From contig JAMCYN010000092.1 of NCBI GenBank assembly GCA_023474015.1, positions 62,001-126,000 of the forward strand: a stretch of 64,000 nt of DNA, given 5' to 3'. The stretch's first letter is position 1; every line of letters starts with the position of its first letter. The position numbers were made by a program, and so were the translations under genes. This stretch comes from Armatimonadota bacterium (GTDB taxonomy: Bacteria > Armatimonadota > UBA5829). Shown here piece after piece: positions 40,928-50,160 of this stretch. Under the pieces are notes generated by a model. It worked only from the letters and a program-made list of their open reading frames with translations, was not told where the DNA came from and ran no database searches.

Positions 40928-42436
40928 TTAGAGGTCATTTCCGCTGTAAGACAGATTAAAGCTCTTGTTGCAAAGTGGGAAGTCGGTGACCAGGTTCCCG
41001 CGAGCAGCTATTGCTAGTCCCGTCCAGTTGTTGAAACTCGGGTCTTTGATGGCATAGCGCGATATCGCCCCCGTGGTGTCCGTGGTTATCCAGTGAATGA
41101 GTTCACCTCGCCAGGCTTCCACTATTCCAATGCCAAAATCGTCCGGTGATAGAGCCTTGTCTTGGCAATTAAAATAGATAGGACCAGCCGGAAGACTTTC
41201 CAACAGTTCGTTTACTATATGAATGCTGGAGCCAATCTCATCCACACGGATCTGCGCGCGCGCCAACACATCGCCTGTATCACGCAAGGCGGGTTTTGGA
41301 GCGTATTTAGGATAGACACCATGCGGATAGAATCTACGTGTATCGTAATCACTCCCGCTTGCGCGTCCAGCAGGCCCAACCAGATTAAAATCCCGAGCCA
41401 ATTCGCGAGTGATGCGGCCAGTGCCATCCATTCGCTCAAGGACTGAAGAATTCTCAAGAACAAGTGGAATCAACTCCCGCAGGCGAGTCTCTATGTCTGA
41501 AAGCTCTTTTTTGATTGATCTTCTTCGGTCATCATCCAAGTCGCGCGCCACTCCGCCGGGCTTGATGTAATAACGTTGTCGCCGACTGCCGGTGAGCATC
41601 TGCGCCAATGTCAGTATCGCCCCGCGCATGGGCGGGAAGAGCGCCGCGCCCGCGCTGTAACCGATGTCACCCGACAACGCTCCTATGTCGCCGATATGAT
41701 TTGCCAGGCGCTCGAACTCCAATGCTATGGTGCGCAATGCGTGCGCTCTGGGCGGCGGATCGATGCTCAAGAGCTGTTCCATTGCGATGGCATGCGCCAG
41801 TGCGTTGCCGATTGCGGTATCCGTGCTGGCGGATTCAGCAAGATAGCAGGCCTGCTGCCAGGGAAGTTCTGTAAGTCTTTTCTCGATTCCGCGATGTTGA
41901 TAGCCAAGGCGAATATCCAGATTGGTTATGATCTCACCGGCGCAACTGAACCGGAAATGCCCAGGCTCGATAATCCCCGCATGTATCGGCCCAACCGGGA
42001 TCTCGTGAATACCTTCGCCTGTTACCTCCAGAAACTGGTAAGGCTCCCGGTGACCACGGCTCATCGGCGAAAGAGGGAAAAGGTCATTTGGCCATGCGCC
42101 ATCGTGAAGTATCAGACTCTTCCAACGCGGGTGATCCAATGCGCGCAGGCCGAAAAGATCCCCCATGGCGCGCTCTGCCCAGTGAGCGGCCGGAACTCCC
42201 AAAGTGACCGAAGGATATTCAGTCTCGCCATCCACAAGCGGCACGGTAATAATCACACCGCCATTCGCATTCGTATCAAGCAACAGAACTTGGATTGCCA
42301 GAGTATTGCCGTCACAGACCCGTGCTGTCAGGTGGCCAAACCGCCTGCCCGGCTGTTGCAGATAGTTACGCACCGTTGCGGCCAGCGCGTTTGGTGTTTC
42401 AGATATCCGCTTGAAGTTTCGATCAATCTGATTCAT
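40928..42436 (-). CDS. Ehr/Hyf-like complex: large (HycE/NuoCD-type) subunit without NiFe ligands
   Basis: The ATG at 42436 gives 502 residues. An N-terminal NuoC-like part (AERAMGDLFGLRALDHPRWK) is fused to a NuoD/HycE-like part (LDIRLGYQHRGIEKRLTELP). In hydrogenases the next segment carries C-G-I-C; here residues 204-207 are STDT. The C-terminal DPCxxC is replaced by DFPLCNKSFNLSYSGNDL with a single cysteine, C489. It cannot bind a NiFe centre in the usual way. This is the hallmark of energy-converting-hydrogenase-related (Ehr) complexes. Overlaps the upstream gene by 4 bases. Confidence 0.88.
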   Translation of the reverse strand: MNQIDRNFKRISETPNALAATVRNYLQQPGRRFGHLTARVCDGNTLAIQVLLLDTNANGGVIITVPLVDGETEYPSVTLGVPAAHWAERAMGDLFGLRALDHPRWKSLILHDGAWPNDLFPLSPMSRGHREPYQFLEVTGEGIHEIPVGPIHAGIIEPGHFRFSCAGEIITNLDIRLGYQHRGIEKRLTELPWQQACYLAESASTDTAIGNALAHAIAMEQLLSIDPPPRAHALRTIALEFERLANHIGDIGALSGDIGYSAGAALFPPMRGAILTLAQMLTGSRRQRYYIKPGGVARDLDDDRRRSIKKELSDIETRLRELIPLVLENSSVLERMDGTGRITRELARDFNLVGPAGRASGSDYDTRRFYPHGVYPKYAPKPALRDTGDVLARAQIRVDEIGSSIHIVNELLESLPAGPIYFNCQDKALSPDDFGIGIVEAWRGELIHWITTDTTGAISRYAIKDPSFNNWTGLAIAARGNLVTDFPLCNKSFNLSYSGNDL

Positions 42437-43881
42437 GGCCGCGCCCCCTGTTGTGCCAGGACAGTTAGCATGCGCATCACCGGTGGGGCTACGGCCACTC
42501 CGGCAACAAGCGACATCACCAATAGCAAAGCAGGCGTCAACGCCCATACCCGCACGGGAGCGGTTCTTGCAGGGCTTTGCTCGTGGCCGAAAACTACACG
42601 CCCCACGTGGGTGGTGACAGCGATGAACGTAATGGTCAGCCCGACTATCACGACGATGGTGGCCGATATTTCACCCGAGGCAAACGTATCCCGAAGCAGG
42701 AGCCATTCACTAATGAATGTGCCGAACGGAGGGCTTCCGGCTATAGCGAAACCGGCCACGATCAACACGATTCCCCATACAGGTGATGCTTTCAGGATCC
42801 CACCTAGTTTGGAAAGCTCCTTAGTGCCGTAGACGTGCAGAATTCCACCAGCCACAAGGAACAGAGCCACTTTCACGATACTATGGTTGAACGCATGCAG
42901 AATAAAAAGCTGCCCCGATCCGATGCCGATGGCGAGCGTCAGCAGCCCGACGTGTTCGACACTGGAATAGGCCAACATGCGCTTCAAGTCATGTTGGCGT
43001 ACCAGCATCAGGCTGGCCGCGATCACAGTGATTGCCCCTGCGGGAACAAGCAGTTGACGCACCAACTCCCCTTGGCCGGCAGCTACTACTACCTGAGTCA
43101 GTCTCCATATCGCAACTAAGGCGCAGTTGAGCAGAGCGCCTGAGAGCATGGCGGATACGGGCGATGGCGACTCGCTGTGAGCATCGGGCAGCCAGTTGTG
43201 AAGCGGAAACATGCCCGCTTTTGTTCCATAACCAAGCAAGCAGAAGATGAACCCAAGGCGCAACAGGCGCGGGTCCATACCTTTCGCGCGGGCCATAAGA
43301 TCACTCAGCATCATGGTCTCGCCGTTTCTAAAGGCATGCTGAGCAGCCAGGATCAAGACTGTGCCGAAGAGCGCAAAAGCTATACCTACACTGCACAGCA
43401 GCAGGTACTTCCACGTGGCCTCCAGGGAGTCGCGACCGTGATGGTAGTTGATAAGCGGCGCGGACATCAGCGTGGTAGCCTCAACCGCAATCCAAAGGTA
43501 GCCGATGTGCTGGGCAAGCGGCACGGCATACATCGCGAGAATGAACATACCCGACAGAGTGTAGAAAAAGCAAAACCGCCGATCAGTAATCTTGTGCCCT
43601 TCCACGCGTTCCGCCGGTAGCAACAGAGCAGCTTGAACCATCGCCGCCGCGGCCACCAATGTAGTGATGATCGTAAACGCGGCTCCCATGCCGTCTATGC
43701 GAAAAGCGCCGCAACTGATGATCCCGCCGGAGAAGACGGGAACGCATACCCAAACCACCACGGGAATCTGAGCCACCATGAGAATCGCCCCGGTCCAGGG
43801 CAGCCGACGCGCCGTGCGCGGAATAAGGCCCAAAAATGCCATCAACATCGGCAGCATTGCTATCATTAGGAATGCGATCAA
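42433..43881 (-). CDS. Ehr/Hyf-like complex: antiporter-like membrane subunit (HyfF/NuoN type)
   Basis: A 482-residue protein with about 14 membrane segments. The Mrp/Nuo proton-translocation signatures include KAGMFPLHNWLPDAHSESPSP and HDLKRMLAYSSVEHVGLLTL, with conserved lysines and a glutamate in the central helices. It probably moves protons or sodium ions in the inner membrane. It overlaps both neighbours by 4 bases, so the operon is translationally coupled. HyfF/HycC-like homologues occur in hydrogenase-4, Ehr and complex I; the neighbours identify this one as Ehr/Hyf-like. Confidence 0.92.
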   Translation of the reverse strand: MIAFLMIAMLPMLMAFLGLIPRTARRLPWTGAILMVAQIPVVVWVCVPVFSGGIISCGAFRIDGMGAAFTIITTLVAAAAMVQAALLLPAERVEGHKITDRRFCFFYTLSGMFILAMYAVPLAQHIGYLWIAVEATTLMSAPLINYHHGRDSLEATWKYLLLCSVGIAFALFGTVLILAAQHAFRNGETMMLSDLMARAKGMDPRLLRLGFIFCLLGYGTKAGMFPLHNWLPDAHSESPSPVSAMLSGALLNCALVAIWRLTQVVVAAGQGELVRQLLVPAGAITVIAASLMLVRQHDLKRMLAYSSVEHVGLLTLAIGIGSGQLFILHAFNHSIVKVALFLVAGGILHVYGTKELSKLGGILKASPVWGIVLIVAGFAIAGSPPFGTFISEWLLLRDTFASGEISATIVVIVGLTITFIAVTTHVGRVVFGHEQSPARTAPVRVWALTPALLLVMSLVAGVAVAPPVMRMLTVLAQQGARP

Positions 43882-44522
43882 TGCCGTAACCTCCGCATAT
43901 CAGTGACATCAATATGCTCGAAACTGCGATTGATGCGGAATATGAAAACCCCGGCTATCAGCACCCCAATGAGCACCTCGAAGACGACTCCCATTTCGAC
44001 AAGCATGGGCATGTGGCGTGTCTGCGTGAGAGAGTAGAGAAAAATGCCGTTCTCCATCGTAAGAAAACCAATCACCTGACTAAGAGCCAGGCGACGAGTG
44101 ATCATCAGGAGCATACCAATGAATATGAGCGCCAAAGCCATGCCCGCCGAACCCTGGTTCATCATCGCGGGAACAGCGAAGTCTGGTGCAAGAAAATAGC
44201 CAATAAATAACACGCCGCATCCGATCATCAAGACAAGAGTCGGGCTTATACTCACTCCTTTGTCACGCTCAATAGCCATGCGTTTCGCCGATCTGCCCAG
44301 AAAGACCGGAATGCCTACGGCTTTGATCAGAAACACAACGAGGGCCAAAACAAGCAATTGATTTTGTGCTTCCGCTACGCCCAGCATCACACAAATGCTG
44401 GAAAGCATGGCGGTCTGCAAGACTAAACCCCAAAGTTGAGTCTTCACGCGCGTCACTCCGCACATCCATACTGCCAACACCGCCGCGCATGCAGCAAGAA
44501 GATCGATTTGAGAAAGATTCAT
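43878..44522 (-). CDS. Ehr/Hyf-like complex: HyfE-type membrane subunit
   Basis: A 214-residue protein with about seven membrane segments. It resembles HyfE, a fusion-like relative of NuoK/MrpC: QLLVLALVVFLIKAVGIPVF and the later VIGFLTMENGIFLYSLTQTR, where E in TMENG corresponds to the conserved NuoK glutamate. It lies between the HyfF-like and HyfC-like genes in the same order as in hyf operons. Inner-membrane component of ion translocation. Confidence 0.88.
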   Translation of the reverse strand: MNLSQIDLLAACAAVLAVWMCGVTRVKTQLWGLVLQTAMLSSICVMLGVAEAQNQLLVLALVVFLIKAVGIPVFLGRSAKRMAIERDKGVSISPTLVLMIGCGVLFIGYFLAPDFAVPAMMNQGSAGMALALIFIGMLLMITRRLALSQVIGFLTMENGIFLYSLTQTRHMPMLVEMGVVFEVLIGVLIAGVFIFRINRSFEHIDVTDMRRLRH

Positions 44523-44544
44523 ATTGTAACGCCCTCGCTGCCTC

Positions 44545-45468
44545 TCACGCCTGCGCCGCCGCCACTAACGCCGCCAGTAAGCTCATTACCGCCGCAAATG
44601 CCAGGAAGTTCGGTACGCTCCGCCACTTCAGCTTCACCAATACGGCTTCAGCAATCGCGACCGCTACGCCCAATGCCGTTACGCCGACGAGGCTTATTGG
44701 GTACCGGACCAGCATCGGTAAAGCCTGGTAGGAAGGCCAAGCATGTAGCAGCGTCTGTGTTGCCAGTCCCAGGAATATGCAGGTGCGCAGCGCCGCCGCA
44801 TATTCAATGATCGCAAGGCTTCGTCCGCTATATTCAAGAATCATGGCTTCATGCACCATGGTCAGTTCCAAGTGAGTGGTAGGATCATCAACCGGCATCC
44901 GTGAGAGTTCCGCCAACGCCGCTAACACCAATGCCGCGCCCACCAAAACGGCTATAAACGGACTCGTATGCGCGGAGTAGATTGTCAGCAGATTGGTGCT
45001 TCTCGCCCCCAAAGACAGTGCTCCGATTCCAATAACGAGCGTAGGCTCAACCAGCATCGAGATTGTGGCCTCTCGACTGGCTCCCAACCCACCGAACGCG
45101 GATCCTGTATCTATCGCGGCCAACATGGTGAGGAACTTGCCGAGGGCAAGAAGATAGAGCACCAGGAGGAAATTGGTCGCCGGGGCCCAGTCCAGCGGCA
45201 GGAGCGAACTGGTCCACGGAACCAATACCGCCGCGATGACCGCAACCGCCAGTCCGACTCGCGGCGTCCAAACAAAGACCCAACTCGCGGTCTTGCTGAT
45301 AGTCTCCGCTTTGCGAAGCAGCTTCGCCAGATCATAGAACGGCTGCAATATCGGCGCGCCTACACGGTTCTGCATCAACGCCTTTACCTTACGGATGATC
45401 CCCACCAACAGCAAGGGGAAAATGAGGATGTTTACTAGCTGAATTGCTGTCAAGAGCAGTATTTTCAT
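44545..45468 (-). CDS. Ehr/Hyf-like complex: HyfC/NuoH-type membrane subunit
   Basis: The ATG at 45468 gives 307 residues with eight membrane segments. It is a complex I subunit 1 homologue: MQNRVGAPILQPFYDLAKLL is the cytoplasmic loop that contacts the quinone or cluster module, and MPVDDPTTHLELTMVHEAMI carries the acidic residues of the ion path. It connects the soluble and membrane arms. Start overlaps the upstream gene by 4 bases. Confidence 0.92.
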   Translation of the reverse strand: MKILLLTAIQLVNILIFPLLLVGIIRKVKALMQNRVGAPILQPFYDLAKLLRKAETISKTASWVFVWTPRVGLAVAVIAAVLVPWTSSLLPLDWAPATNFLLVLYLLALGKFLTMLAAIDTGSAFGGLGASREATISMLVEPTLVIGIGALSLGARSTNLLTIYSAHTSPFIAVLVGAALVLAALAELSRMPVDDPTTHLELTMVHEAMILEYSGRSLAIIEYAAALRTCIFLGLATQTLLHAWPSYQALPMLVRYPISLVGVTALGVAVAIAEAVLVKLKWRSVPNFLAFAAVMSLLAALVAAAQA

Positions 45469-47453
45469 CGCCCAACTCCCACCCACAGCAGCAATCCCAA
45501 CACCACCGCCATGTAGACGAGATACTGATGAATGCTGCCTGCCTGCAAACGCATGAGAAAGACGCCTGCCATTCGTTGAATACTCTTGAGCAACGGCGAG
45601 TACACTCTCGTCTCTAGATGCGCTTCGTGCATCGTCTCGACCGCGACAGTCTCCGGGAAATGACGCCGGTTCCGCCCCTTGATAGTGACCTCCACCGCAT
45701 AGCTGTAGATTGCGCCGAACAAACGCGAAATCGGCTGTGCGAAACTAGCGGCCGTATACTGAGTCCGTGGCCCCAGATCGCCGAAGCCGCATTCCCAGGT
45801 TATGAAGCGCCGGGTGGGATGCGAACGGGACAACTCATGCATCCACATCGCCAACACTCCGACAGTGCCGACCATAAGCAGGGCAAGGAGAGCAATCGGT
45901 ATGGTCCAGATGCCGTGAAGTAACGAGGGACTACCCGTCTGAACAGCTATGGCTCCGAGAGGATAAAGGACTAACGGAGCAGCGATCCCAAGTCCAACGC
46001 ATAACAATGCTAACATCACCTGAGCGGCAACCATTCCCTTGCTCGCCTCATGCGCATGTTCTGCCTCCTGGCTTCGTGGGTTGCCTAAAAACACCACGCC
46101 GACTGCCTTGACAAAGCAGGCGATTGCCAATGCGCCGATCAGCGCCAGCCACCCCATCAGCACCAATGCGCCCAGGCGCAATCCTACACTCTGAGCATTT
46201 AGCGCAAGGCCGAAGAACCCCTGGTATAACAACCATTCGCTTGCGAATCCATTCAAGGGAGGCAGCGCGCAGATAGCGGCGCTTCCAACCACAAATGCTC
46301 CGGCAGTCCAGGGCATTCGATGGATCAATCCTCCGAGCCTTTCGACATCATGCAGATGAGTGCGAGCATCTACCGCGCCCGCCCCAAGGAACAGCAGACT
46401 CTTGAAGACGGCATGGTTGAGCGTGTGAAATAGCGCCGCAGCTAGTCCCAGTTGCGTCAGCATTGCAACACCGTAGGACTTGCCCAAAAGCGACACTCCA
46501 AGCCCCATCATGATAATGCCTATGTTCTCCACGCTGTGGTAAGCCAACAGGCGCTTGAGGTCGTGCTGCAGCAAAGCAAAAATTACGCCCCAAAACGCCG
46601 ATATCGCGCCGAGAATCAATATGATCGGCCCGAGAGCTGGCACGGCGAAATGATCACCCAAAACAAACAGCCGCGCCATAGCGTAGATGGCCGTCTTTAT
46701 CATCACGCCGCTCATTATAGCCGACACGGGAGCTGGAGCGGCGGGGTGCGCTATAGGCAGCCATAGATGGAACGGCCAGGCCCCGGCTTTTGTCGCCAAA
46801 CCAATGAAGATCAATAACGCGGGACCTAATGCCACAGCTCCGGAGAGCGCCCATTCAGAGAAGACCCAACTGCCGGTTAGTTGGTGCGCCCAGATGAAAC
46901 CGGCCATTAGGAATGCTGTACCAGTCCGGGTGGCGCCCAGGTAGATAAATGCCGAACGCCTGATATCGCGCTGCTCATGATCGGCGACAACAAGGACGAA
47001 TGAGGAAAGTGCCATAACTTCCCACGCAACCAGAAACACGATTGCGTTTGCAGCCAACACAACCCCGACCATACAGACCATAAGCAGAGCAAAAGCTGCC
47101 CATACAAAACCAAGAGACACGCGGTGGCGCAGATGATGCAAATAGCCTGGAGAAAATAAAGCCACGGGTATTCCCACGACACCTATGATGGCAAGAAACC
47201 AGCGGCTCAGGGGGTCCACCACGAAGCTGAAGCCAGCATCGCCGAGAAACCACGGGGATATAAAGGTCAGTGTGCAGTTCCTTTCGACCAAGGCGGCAAG
47301 TAAGATGAAAGCACAGCCGATAATCGTGGGAACAGAGAAAATCAGCCCGGAATGTTTTCGCTTGAGCAAGCCTGCTGCAGCAACGGCCAGCCACACAAGA
47401 ACAGCGGCCCCGCACAACATGCCGGAGCCGCCAATGAGTTCGGAAACAGACAT
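45465..47453 (-). CDS. Ehr/Hyf-like complex: HyfB/NuoL-type antiporter subunit
   Basis: The ATG at 47453 gives 662 residues; a GTG three codons earlier is possible. About 16 membrane segments with the Nuo/Mrp core KAGAWPFHLWLPIAHPAAPAP and HDLKRLLAYHSVENIGIIMM. The C-terminal extension (about 530-640) has a conserved cytoplasmic segment (RRFITWECGFGDLGPRTQYT) seen in HyfB/HycC. First gene of the operon; the following five genes are all on the same strand with overlaps or short gaps. Confidence 0.92.
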   Translation of the reverse strand: MSVSELIGGSGMLCGAAVLVWLAVAAAGLLKRKHSGLIFSVPTIIGCAFILLAALVERNCTLTFISPWFLGDAGFSFVVDPLSRWFLAIIGVVGIPVALFSPGYLHHLRHRVSLGFVWAAFALLMVCMVGVVLAANAIVFLVAWEVMALSSFVLVVADHEQRDIRRSAFIYLGATRTGTAFLMAGFIWAHQLTGSWVFSEWALSGAVALGPALLIFIGLATKAGAWPFHLWLPIAHPAAPAPVSAIMSGVMIKTAIYAMARLFVLGDHFAVPALGPIILILGAISAFWGVIFALLQHDLKRLLAYHSVENIGIIMMGLGVSLLGKSYGVAMLTQLGLAAALFHTLNHAVFKSLLFLGAGAVDARTHLHDVERLGGLIHRMPWTAGAFVVGSAAICALPPLNGFASEWLLYQGFFGLALNAQSVGLRLGALVLMGWLALIGALAIACFVKAVGVVFLGNPRSQEAEHAHEASKGMVAAQVMLALLCVGLGIAAPLVLYPLGAIAVQTGSPSLLHGIWTIPIALLALLMVGTVGVLAMWMHELSRSHPTRRFITWECGFGDLGPRTQYTAASFAQPISRLFGAIYSYAVEVTIKGRNRRHFPETVAVETMHEAHLETRVYSPLLKSIQRMAGVFLMRLQAGSIHQYLVYMAVVLGLLLWVGVGR

Positions 47454-47463
47454 ATCTAACACC

Positions 47464-47509
47464 TATCCGAACACACAAGCACTAACCCGCTTCGCGGATT
47501 GGATAGGTC
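47464..47509 (-). other. Possible structured leader of the Ehr operon
   Basis: CCTATCC and GGATAGG pair across the leader, enclosing CCGC-GAA-GCGG, which forms a second hairpin. It lies within 60 bases of the HyfB-like start codon and could affect its translation. Confidence 0.4.
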
Positions 47510-47597
47510 ACTACTTGTACGTTCCTTCAATGATTAGAGTGACGTCGTAACAGCCTCCTTGGGTTGTTTTAAGCAATGGCGCACACCCGATGACCTT

Positions 47598-47627
47598 ATT
47601 ATAGCGCATTCGCTGACCTTGCAGCAA
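47598..47627 (-). promoter_or_regulatory. Candidate promoter of the Ehr operon
   Basis: On the minus strand a perfect TATAAT (47603-47598) lies 18 bases after TTGCTG, inside the end of the HTH gene. The -35 is only fair. Confidence 0.4.
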
Positions 47628-48057
47628 ACGCCGACGCAATAAACGGTTTCAGAGTTCTCCAGTATTTTTTCCTGCGGATACCTCGACCCAGTTCCCAAGA
47701 ACATAGAGTAACAGGACAAACCCCAAGCTTTCTAGCCGCCTCTTCCAGTGTGAGGCCCAGGAGCTTGCGGCAAGCCCTTATTCTCTCGCCCTCACTCATT
47801 TCAGAGAGATCGCCATAGGGGACATAACTCAGAAACTCTATGACTTTGGGCATCAGACTAACGGTTGGTGAGACGGTATTGGCTTCCCAATCCGAAACCG
47901 CATAGCGGGAAACACCGAAAAACTCGGCTACCTGTTCTTGAGACAGTCTGCGCTCAAGCCTCGCCCTCTTGATGTGGTCGCCAATCGTCTTTGGTTCCTT
48001 TGGACAACCAGCCGGAAGCGGTTTTTGAGCGTGAAGCACTATATGGCAAAATGGCAA
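47599..48057 (-). CDS. Double helix-turn-helix (XRE-like) regulator, complete copy
   Basis: A 152-residue protein starting at a TTG; a GTG seven codons on is an alternative. The N-terminal motif MPFCHIVLHAQKPLP... KTIGDHIKRARLERRLSQEQ belongs to a family of short XRE regulators. A first HTH (about 25-75; SQEQVAEFFGVSRYAVSDWE) is followed by a second, weaker HTH (about 95-125; LTLEEAARKLGVCPVTLCSW). It lies just upstream of the Ehr operon on the same strand. A second, internally deleted copy is at 60331-60606. Confidence 0.85.
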   Translation of the reverse strand: MPFCHIVLHAQKPLPAGCPKEPKTIGDHIKRARLERRLSQEQVAEFFGVSRYAVSDWEANTVSPTVSLMPKVIEFLSYVPYGDLSEMSEGERIRACRKLLGLTLEEAARKLGVCPVTLCSWELGRGIRRKKYWRTLKPFIASAFAARSANAL

Positions 48058-48075
48058 CGCAACATGGCGATGCCG
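47890..48075. repeat. Direct repeat, left copy (HTH gene 5' half and flank)
   Basis: Roughly 185 bases covering the first half of the HTH gene and about 20 bases of its upstream DNA match 60440-60622 at about 90% by eye, in the same orientation. The two copies bracket about 12.4 kb. Confidence 0.75.
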
Positions 48076-48210
48076 CCACTACGGCTTAGGGGGTAAAATC
48101 ACTAAATATCGCCCTCGGTGAGTAAATGGAACTGTCGCCGAATTGGAGAGCGAATCCATTAGATACTTGTCTACTTAACAGCGCCCTTTGTGTGTGAAGT
48201 CCGGCCCTGG

Positions 48211-49392
48211 TCACGGGTTGGTCATCACTACGTCTCCCTCTTTTAGTCCCGACTTGATGTGCGTATACTTGCCGTCGCTCAAGCCGATCTCTACTATCCG
48301 CTGGCGCCATTGGTTGCCTTCCCTCAACTTCACTGCGTATTGCTTGTCCACCTGATACACTGTGTTGGCGGGCACGGCAAGCACATCATGCACCTCGCCT
48401 ATCTTGATGGAGACCGTAGCATCCATGCCAGGCTTGGCCAGGCCCTTCGTGTTCTTGAAGTCCACAAGGGCAACGTATTTCTGCCCCCGCAGGAAGCCGG
48501 CCTTCTCCGAATATATCTCGTCCAACGAACCGGGAAACTCCACGTTCGGCACTTCCTTGACCGTCACAAGGGCCGGGTTCTTCGGCCTGAGCAAGCTTAG
48601 CCGATCTTCCGCGACTCCAGCCGCGACTTTCAGAGCTTCCAGGTTCACCACCGTAACCAGCGGCTTCTTGTCGCGCGGATTGGGTACCGTTCCCACGCCA
48701 ACATTTACCGCGAGCACAGTGCCGGTAATCGGTGACTTGACCTGAGCGGATTTCCCGCCGGCCTGTGCCGCCGCGAACTGCTCTTGCGCCGCGGCCACAG
48801 CCTGCTGGTAGGCGACCAATCCCTCGGCCATCCTGGCCTGTGCGTCGATAACTGCCTGTTCGTCGGCCTGCCTGTTCGCTGATGAGACGCTGGTGTCAGG
48901 AGGATAGGACGTAGACGCCTCGTCGTCCGCCTTAGGGCTGGCGGTGACTCTCGCCTTCCTCTCGGTCGAGCGGGACAGCGCGAGCTGCTTTTGGGCGGCT
49001 CTGAGTTCCCGGCCGTAATGCCTCCGGGTCTGATCTAGAGCCTTCTGGGCCTGTATCAGCGCGGCGCGCGCCTGGTCGTAGTAAGCCTGGTTTTGCGGTG
49101 CGGAAAAAACGATGAGTGTCTCCCCACGGCTGACGTTCTTCCCCACAGTTACATATACCTTCCCCACAGGCACTTCGTAGGGAGAATCGACGTTCGCCCG
49201 AGCCGATGCCGGGGCGACGACCGTTCCCTGGGCCGGCAGATACGCGGTGATATCACGCCGGCCGGCAGTGGCCTCAGACGACTGCTTTGCGCAGCCGGTT
49301 ATCACCACTACCGAAAGCACGAGGCAGAATATCCCAAGAAACGGCAGAATAACTTTTAGCCCAATCAGGCCACTGTGCGGATGTCGCAACAT
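48211..49392 (-). CDS. HlyD/RND-type periplasmic adaptor lipoprotein
   Basis: The start at ATG 49392 (AAGAAGG upstream) gives 393 residues. A long N-terminal signal ends in a lipobox, VITGC (C34). The adaptor fold follows: a barrel-sandwich half (VPVGKVYVTVGKNVSRGETL), a coiled-coil hairpin (about 115-240; Ala/Gln-rich), the second half (VKSPITGTVLAVNVGVG), and beta-barrel and membrane-proximal domains (EVHDVLAVPANTVYQVDK). Such proteins bridge inner-membrane pumps to outer-membrane channels. No RND, MacB or TolC gene is adjacent, so its pump is unknown. Confidence 0.88.
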   Translation of the reverse strand: MLRHPHSGLIGLKVILPFLGIFCLVLSVVVITGCAKQSSEATAGRRDITAYLPAQGTVVAPASARANVDSPYEVPVGKVYVTVGKNVSRGETLIVFSAPQNQAYYDQARAALIQAQKALDQTRRHYGRELRAAQKQLALSRSTERKARVTASPKADDEASTSYPPDTSVSSANRQADEQAVIDAQARMAEGLVAYQQAVAAAQEQFAAAQAGGKSAQVKSPITGTVLAVNVGVGTVPNPRDKKPLVTVVNLEALKVAAGVAEDRLSLLRPKNPALVTVKEVPNVEFPGSLDEIYSEKAGFLRGQKYVALVDFKNTKGLAKPGMDATVSIKIGEVHDVLAVPANTVYQVDKQYAVKLREGNQWRQRIVEIGLSDGKYTHIKSGLKEGDVVMTNP

Positions 49393-49474
49393 CGCTATAC
49401 CTTCTTTTCCTAATAAGTGTGATCCCGTGACGTCGATCGTGATAGCACCCTCCAGCAACAACACGCCCCGAGGG

Positions 49475-49819
49475 TTACTGACCGCTCGGTGCTGCCGGAG
49501 TGGCCGGAGCCGAAGGACCAGGCGCCCCGGACGGACCGGAGGGTCCTGGTGTACCGGATGGGCCAGAAGGTCCCGGCGTACCGGACGGGCCGGCAGGACC
49601 AGGCGTACCGGGCGGTCCTGGGACCACAGGCACGGGAGGCCCTTGTGGCCCGGGCGTTGTTTCAGTGGTTTGCGGTACCACAACTGTGGTCTCCCGGCTC
49701 GGAGTCCACCAGGCGAAATAGCCGATGGCTAGGATGGCAATGACCACCAATAAGATGATTACCACCGCCGTCCAGGCAGATCTCTCACCAGATGAGGGAT
49801 CTTCTACGTAAGGGCTCAT
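49475..49819 (-). CDS. Membrane-anchored collagen-like protein
   Basis: The ATG at 49819 behind GGAGG gives 114 residues. A short cytoplasmic head (1-15) precedes one membrane segment (about 17-38), a spacer (39-56), and then a Gly-x-y collagen-like tract (about 57-103; GPPGTPGPAGPSGTPGPSGP), interrupted once near residues 61-67. Triple-helix formation outside the membrane is plausible. It lies upstream of the adaptor gene on the same strand, 82 bases away. Low-complexity DNA makes this gene prone to length change. Confidence 0.75.
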   Translation of the reverse strand: MSPYVEDPSSGERSAWTAVVIILLVVIAILAIGYFAWWTPSRETTVVVPQTTETTPGPQGPPVPVVPGPPGTPGPAGPSGTPGPSGPSGTPGPSGPSGAPGPSAPATPAAPSGQ

Positions 49820-49859
49820 GTGTATACCTCCGTTCAAGACTTATGTGAGCAGCCGGCCT

Positions 49860-50132
49860 TTATGGCAACTCCAGTTTATGTCGAATCCTCTTGGATTCCC
49901 AGGTGGCCTCCGACACGGTCTTCCGTCCCATTCGAGCAAAGGCCACCCCGATGAGCGCGATAAGAGATGATCCAGCCGCGACGACCATCAACTCGTAGTG
50001 ACGCGTGGCCACTCCGATAACAGCCGCGGCCAGGTTTACCATGAACAACCAACGGAATGTAGTTACGTAGCGTTGGGCCTGTGTTGTCAGTAGTCCAAGT
50101 TGAGATTCTTGCTTTGACCAATCAGCAACCAT
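49860..50132 (-). CDS. Small two-helix membrane protein
   Basis: A 90-residue protein with ATG 50132 behind AGGAGG. Two membrane segments (about 28-46 and 49-67) are flanked by charged ends (AQRYVTTFRW and RKTVSEATWESKRIRHK). No motif known to me. The strong ribosome binding site and position in a same-strand run support it as a real gene. Confidence 0.65.
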   Translation of the reverse strand: MVADWSKQESQLGLLTTQAQRYVTTFRWLFMVNLAAAVIGVATRHYELMVVAAGSSLIALIGVAFARMGRKTVSEATWESKRIRHKLELP

Positions 50133-50160
50133 GTTGTAATCCTCCTTGTTCAGTTTGAAT

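Noticed and set aside
41576..42832. Plus-strand frame of 418 codons across the Ehr genes
   Set aside because: Antisense to two genes with strong membrane and Nuo signatures; no start signal or family.
40172..47453. Complex I (nuo) or a true hydrogenase-4
   Set aside because: The HyfE-like gene, the NuoC-NuoD fusion and the HyfB/HyfF pair exclude nuo; loss of NiFe ligands excludes an active hydrogenase-4.
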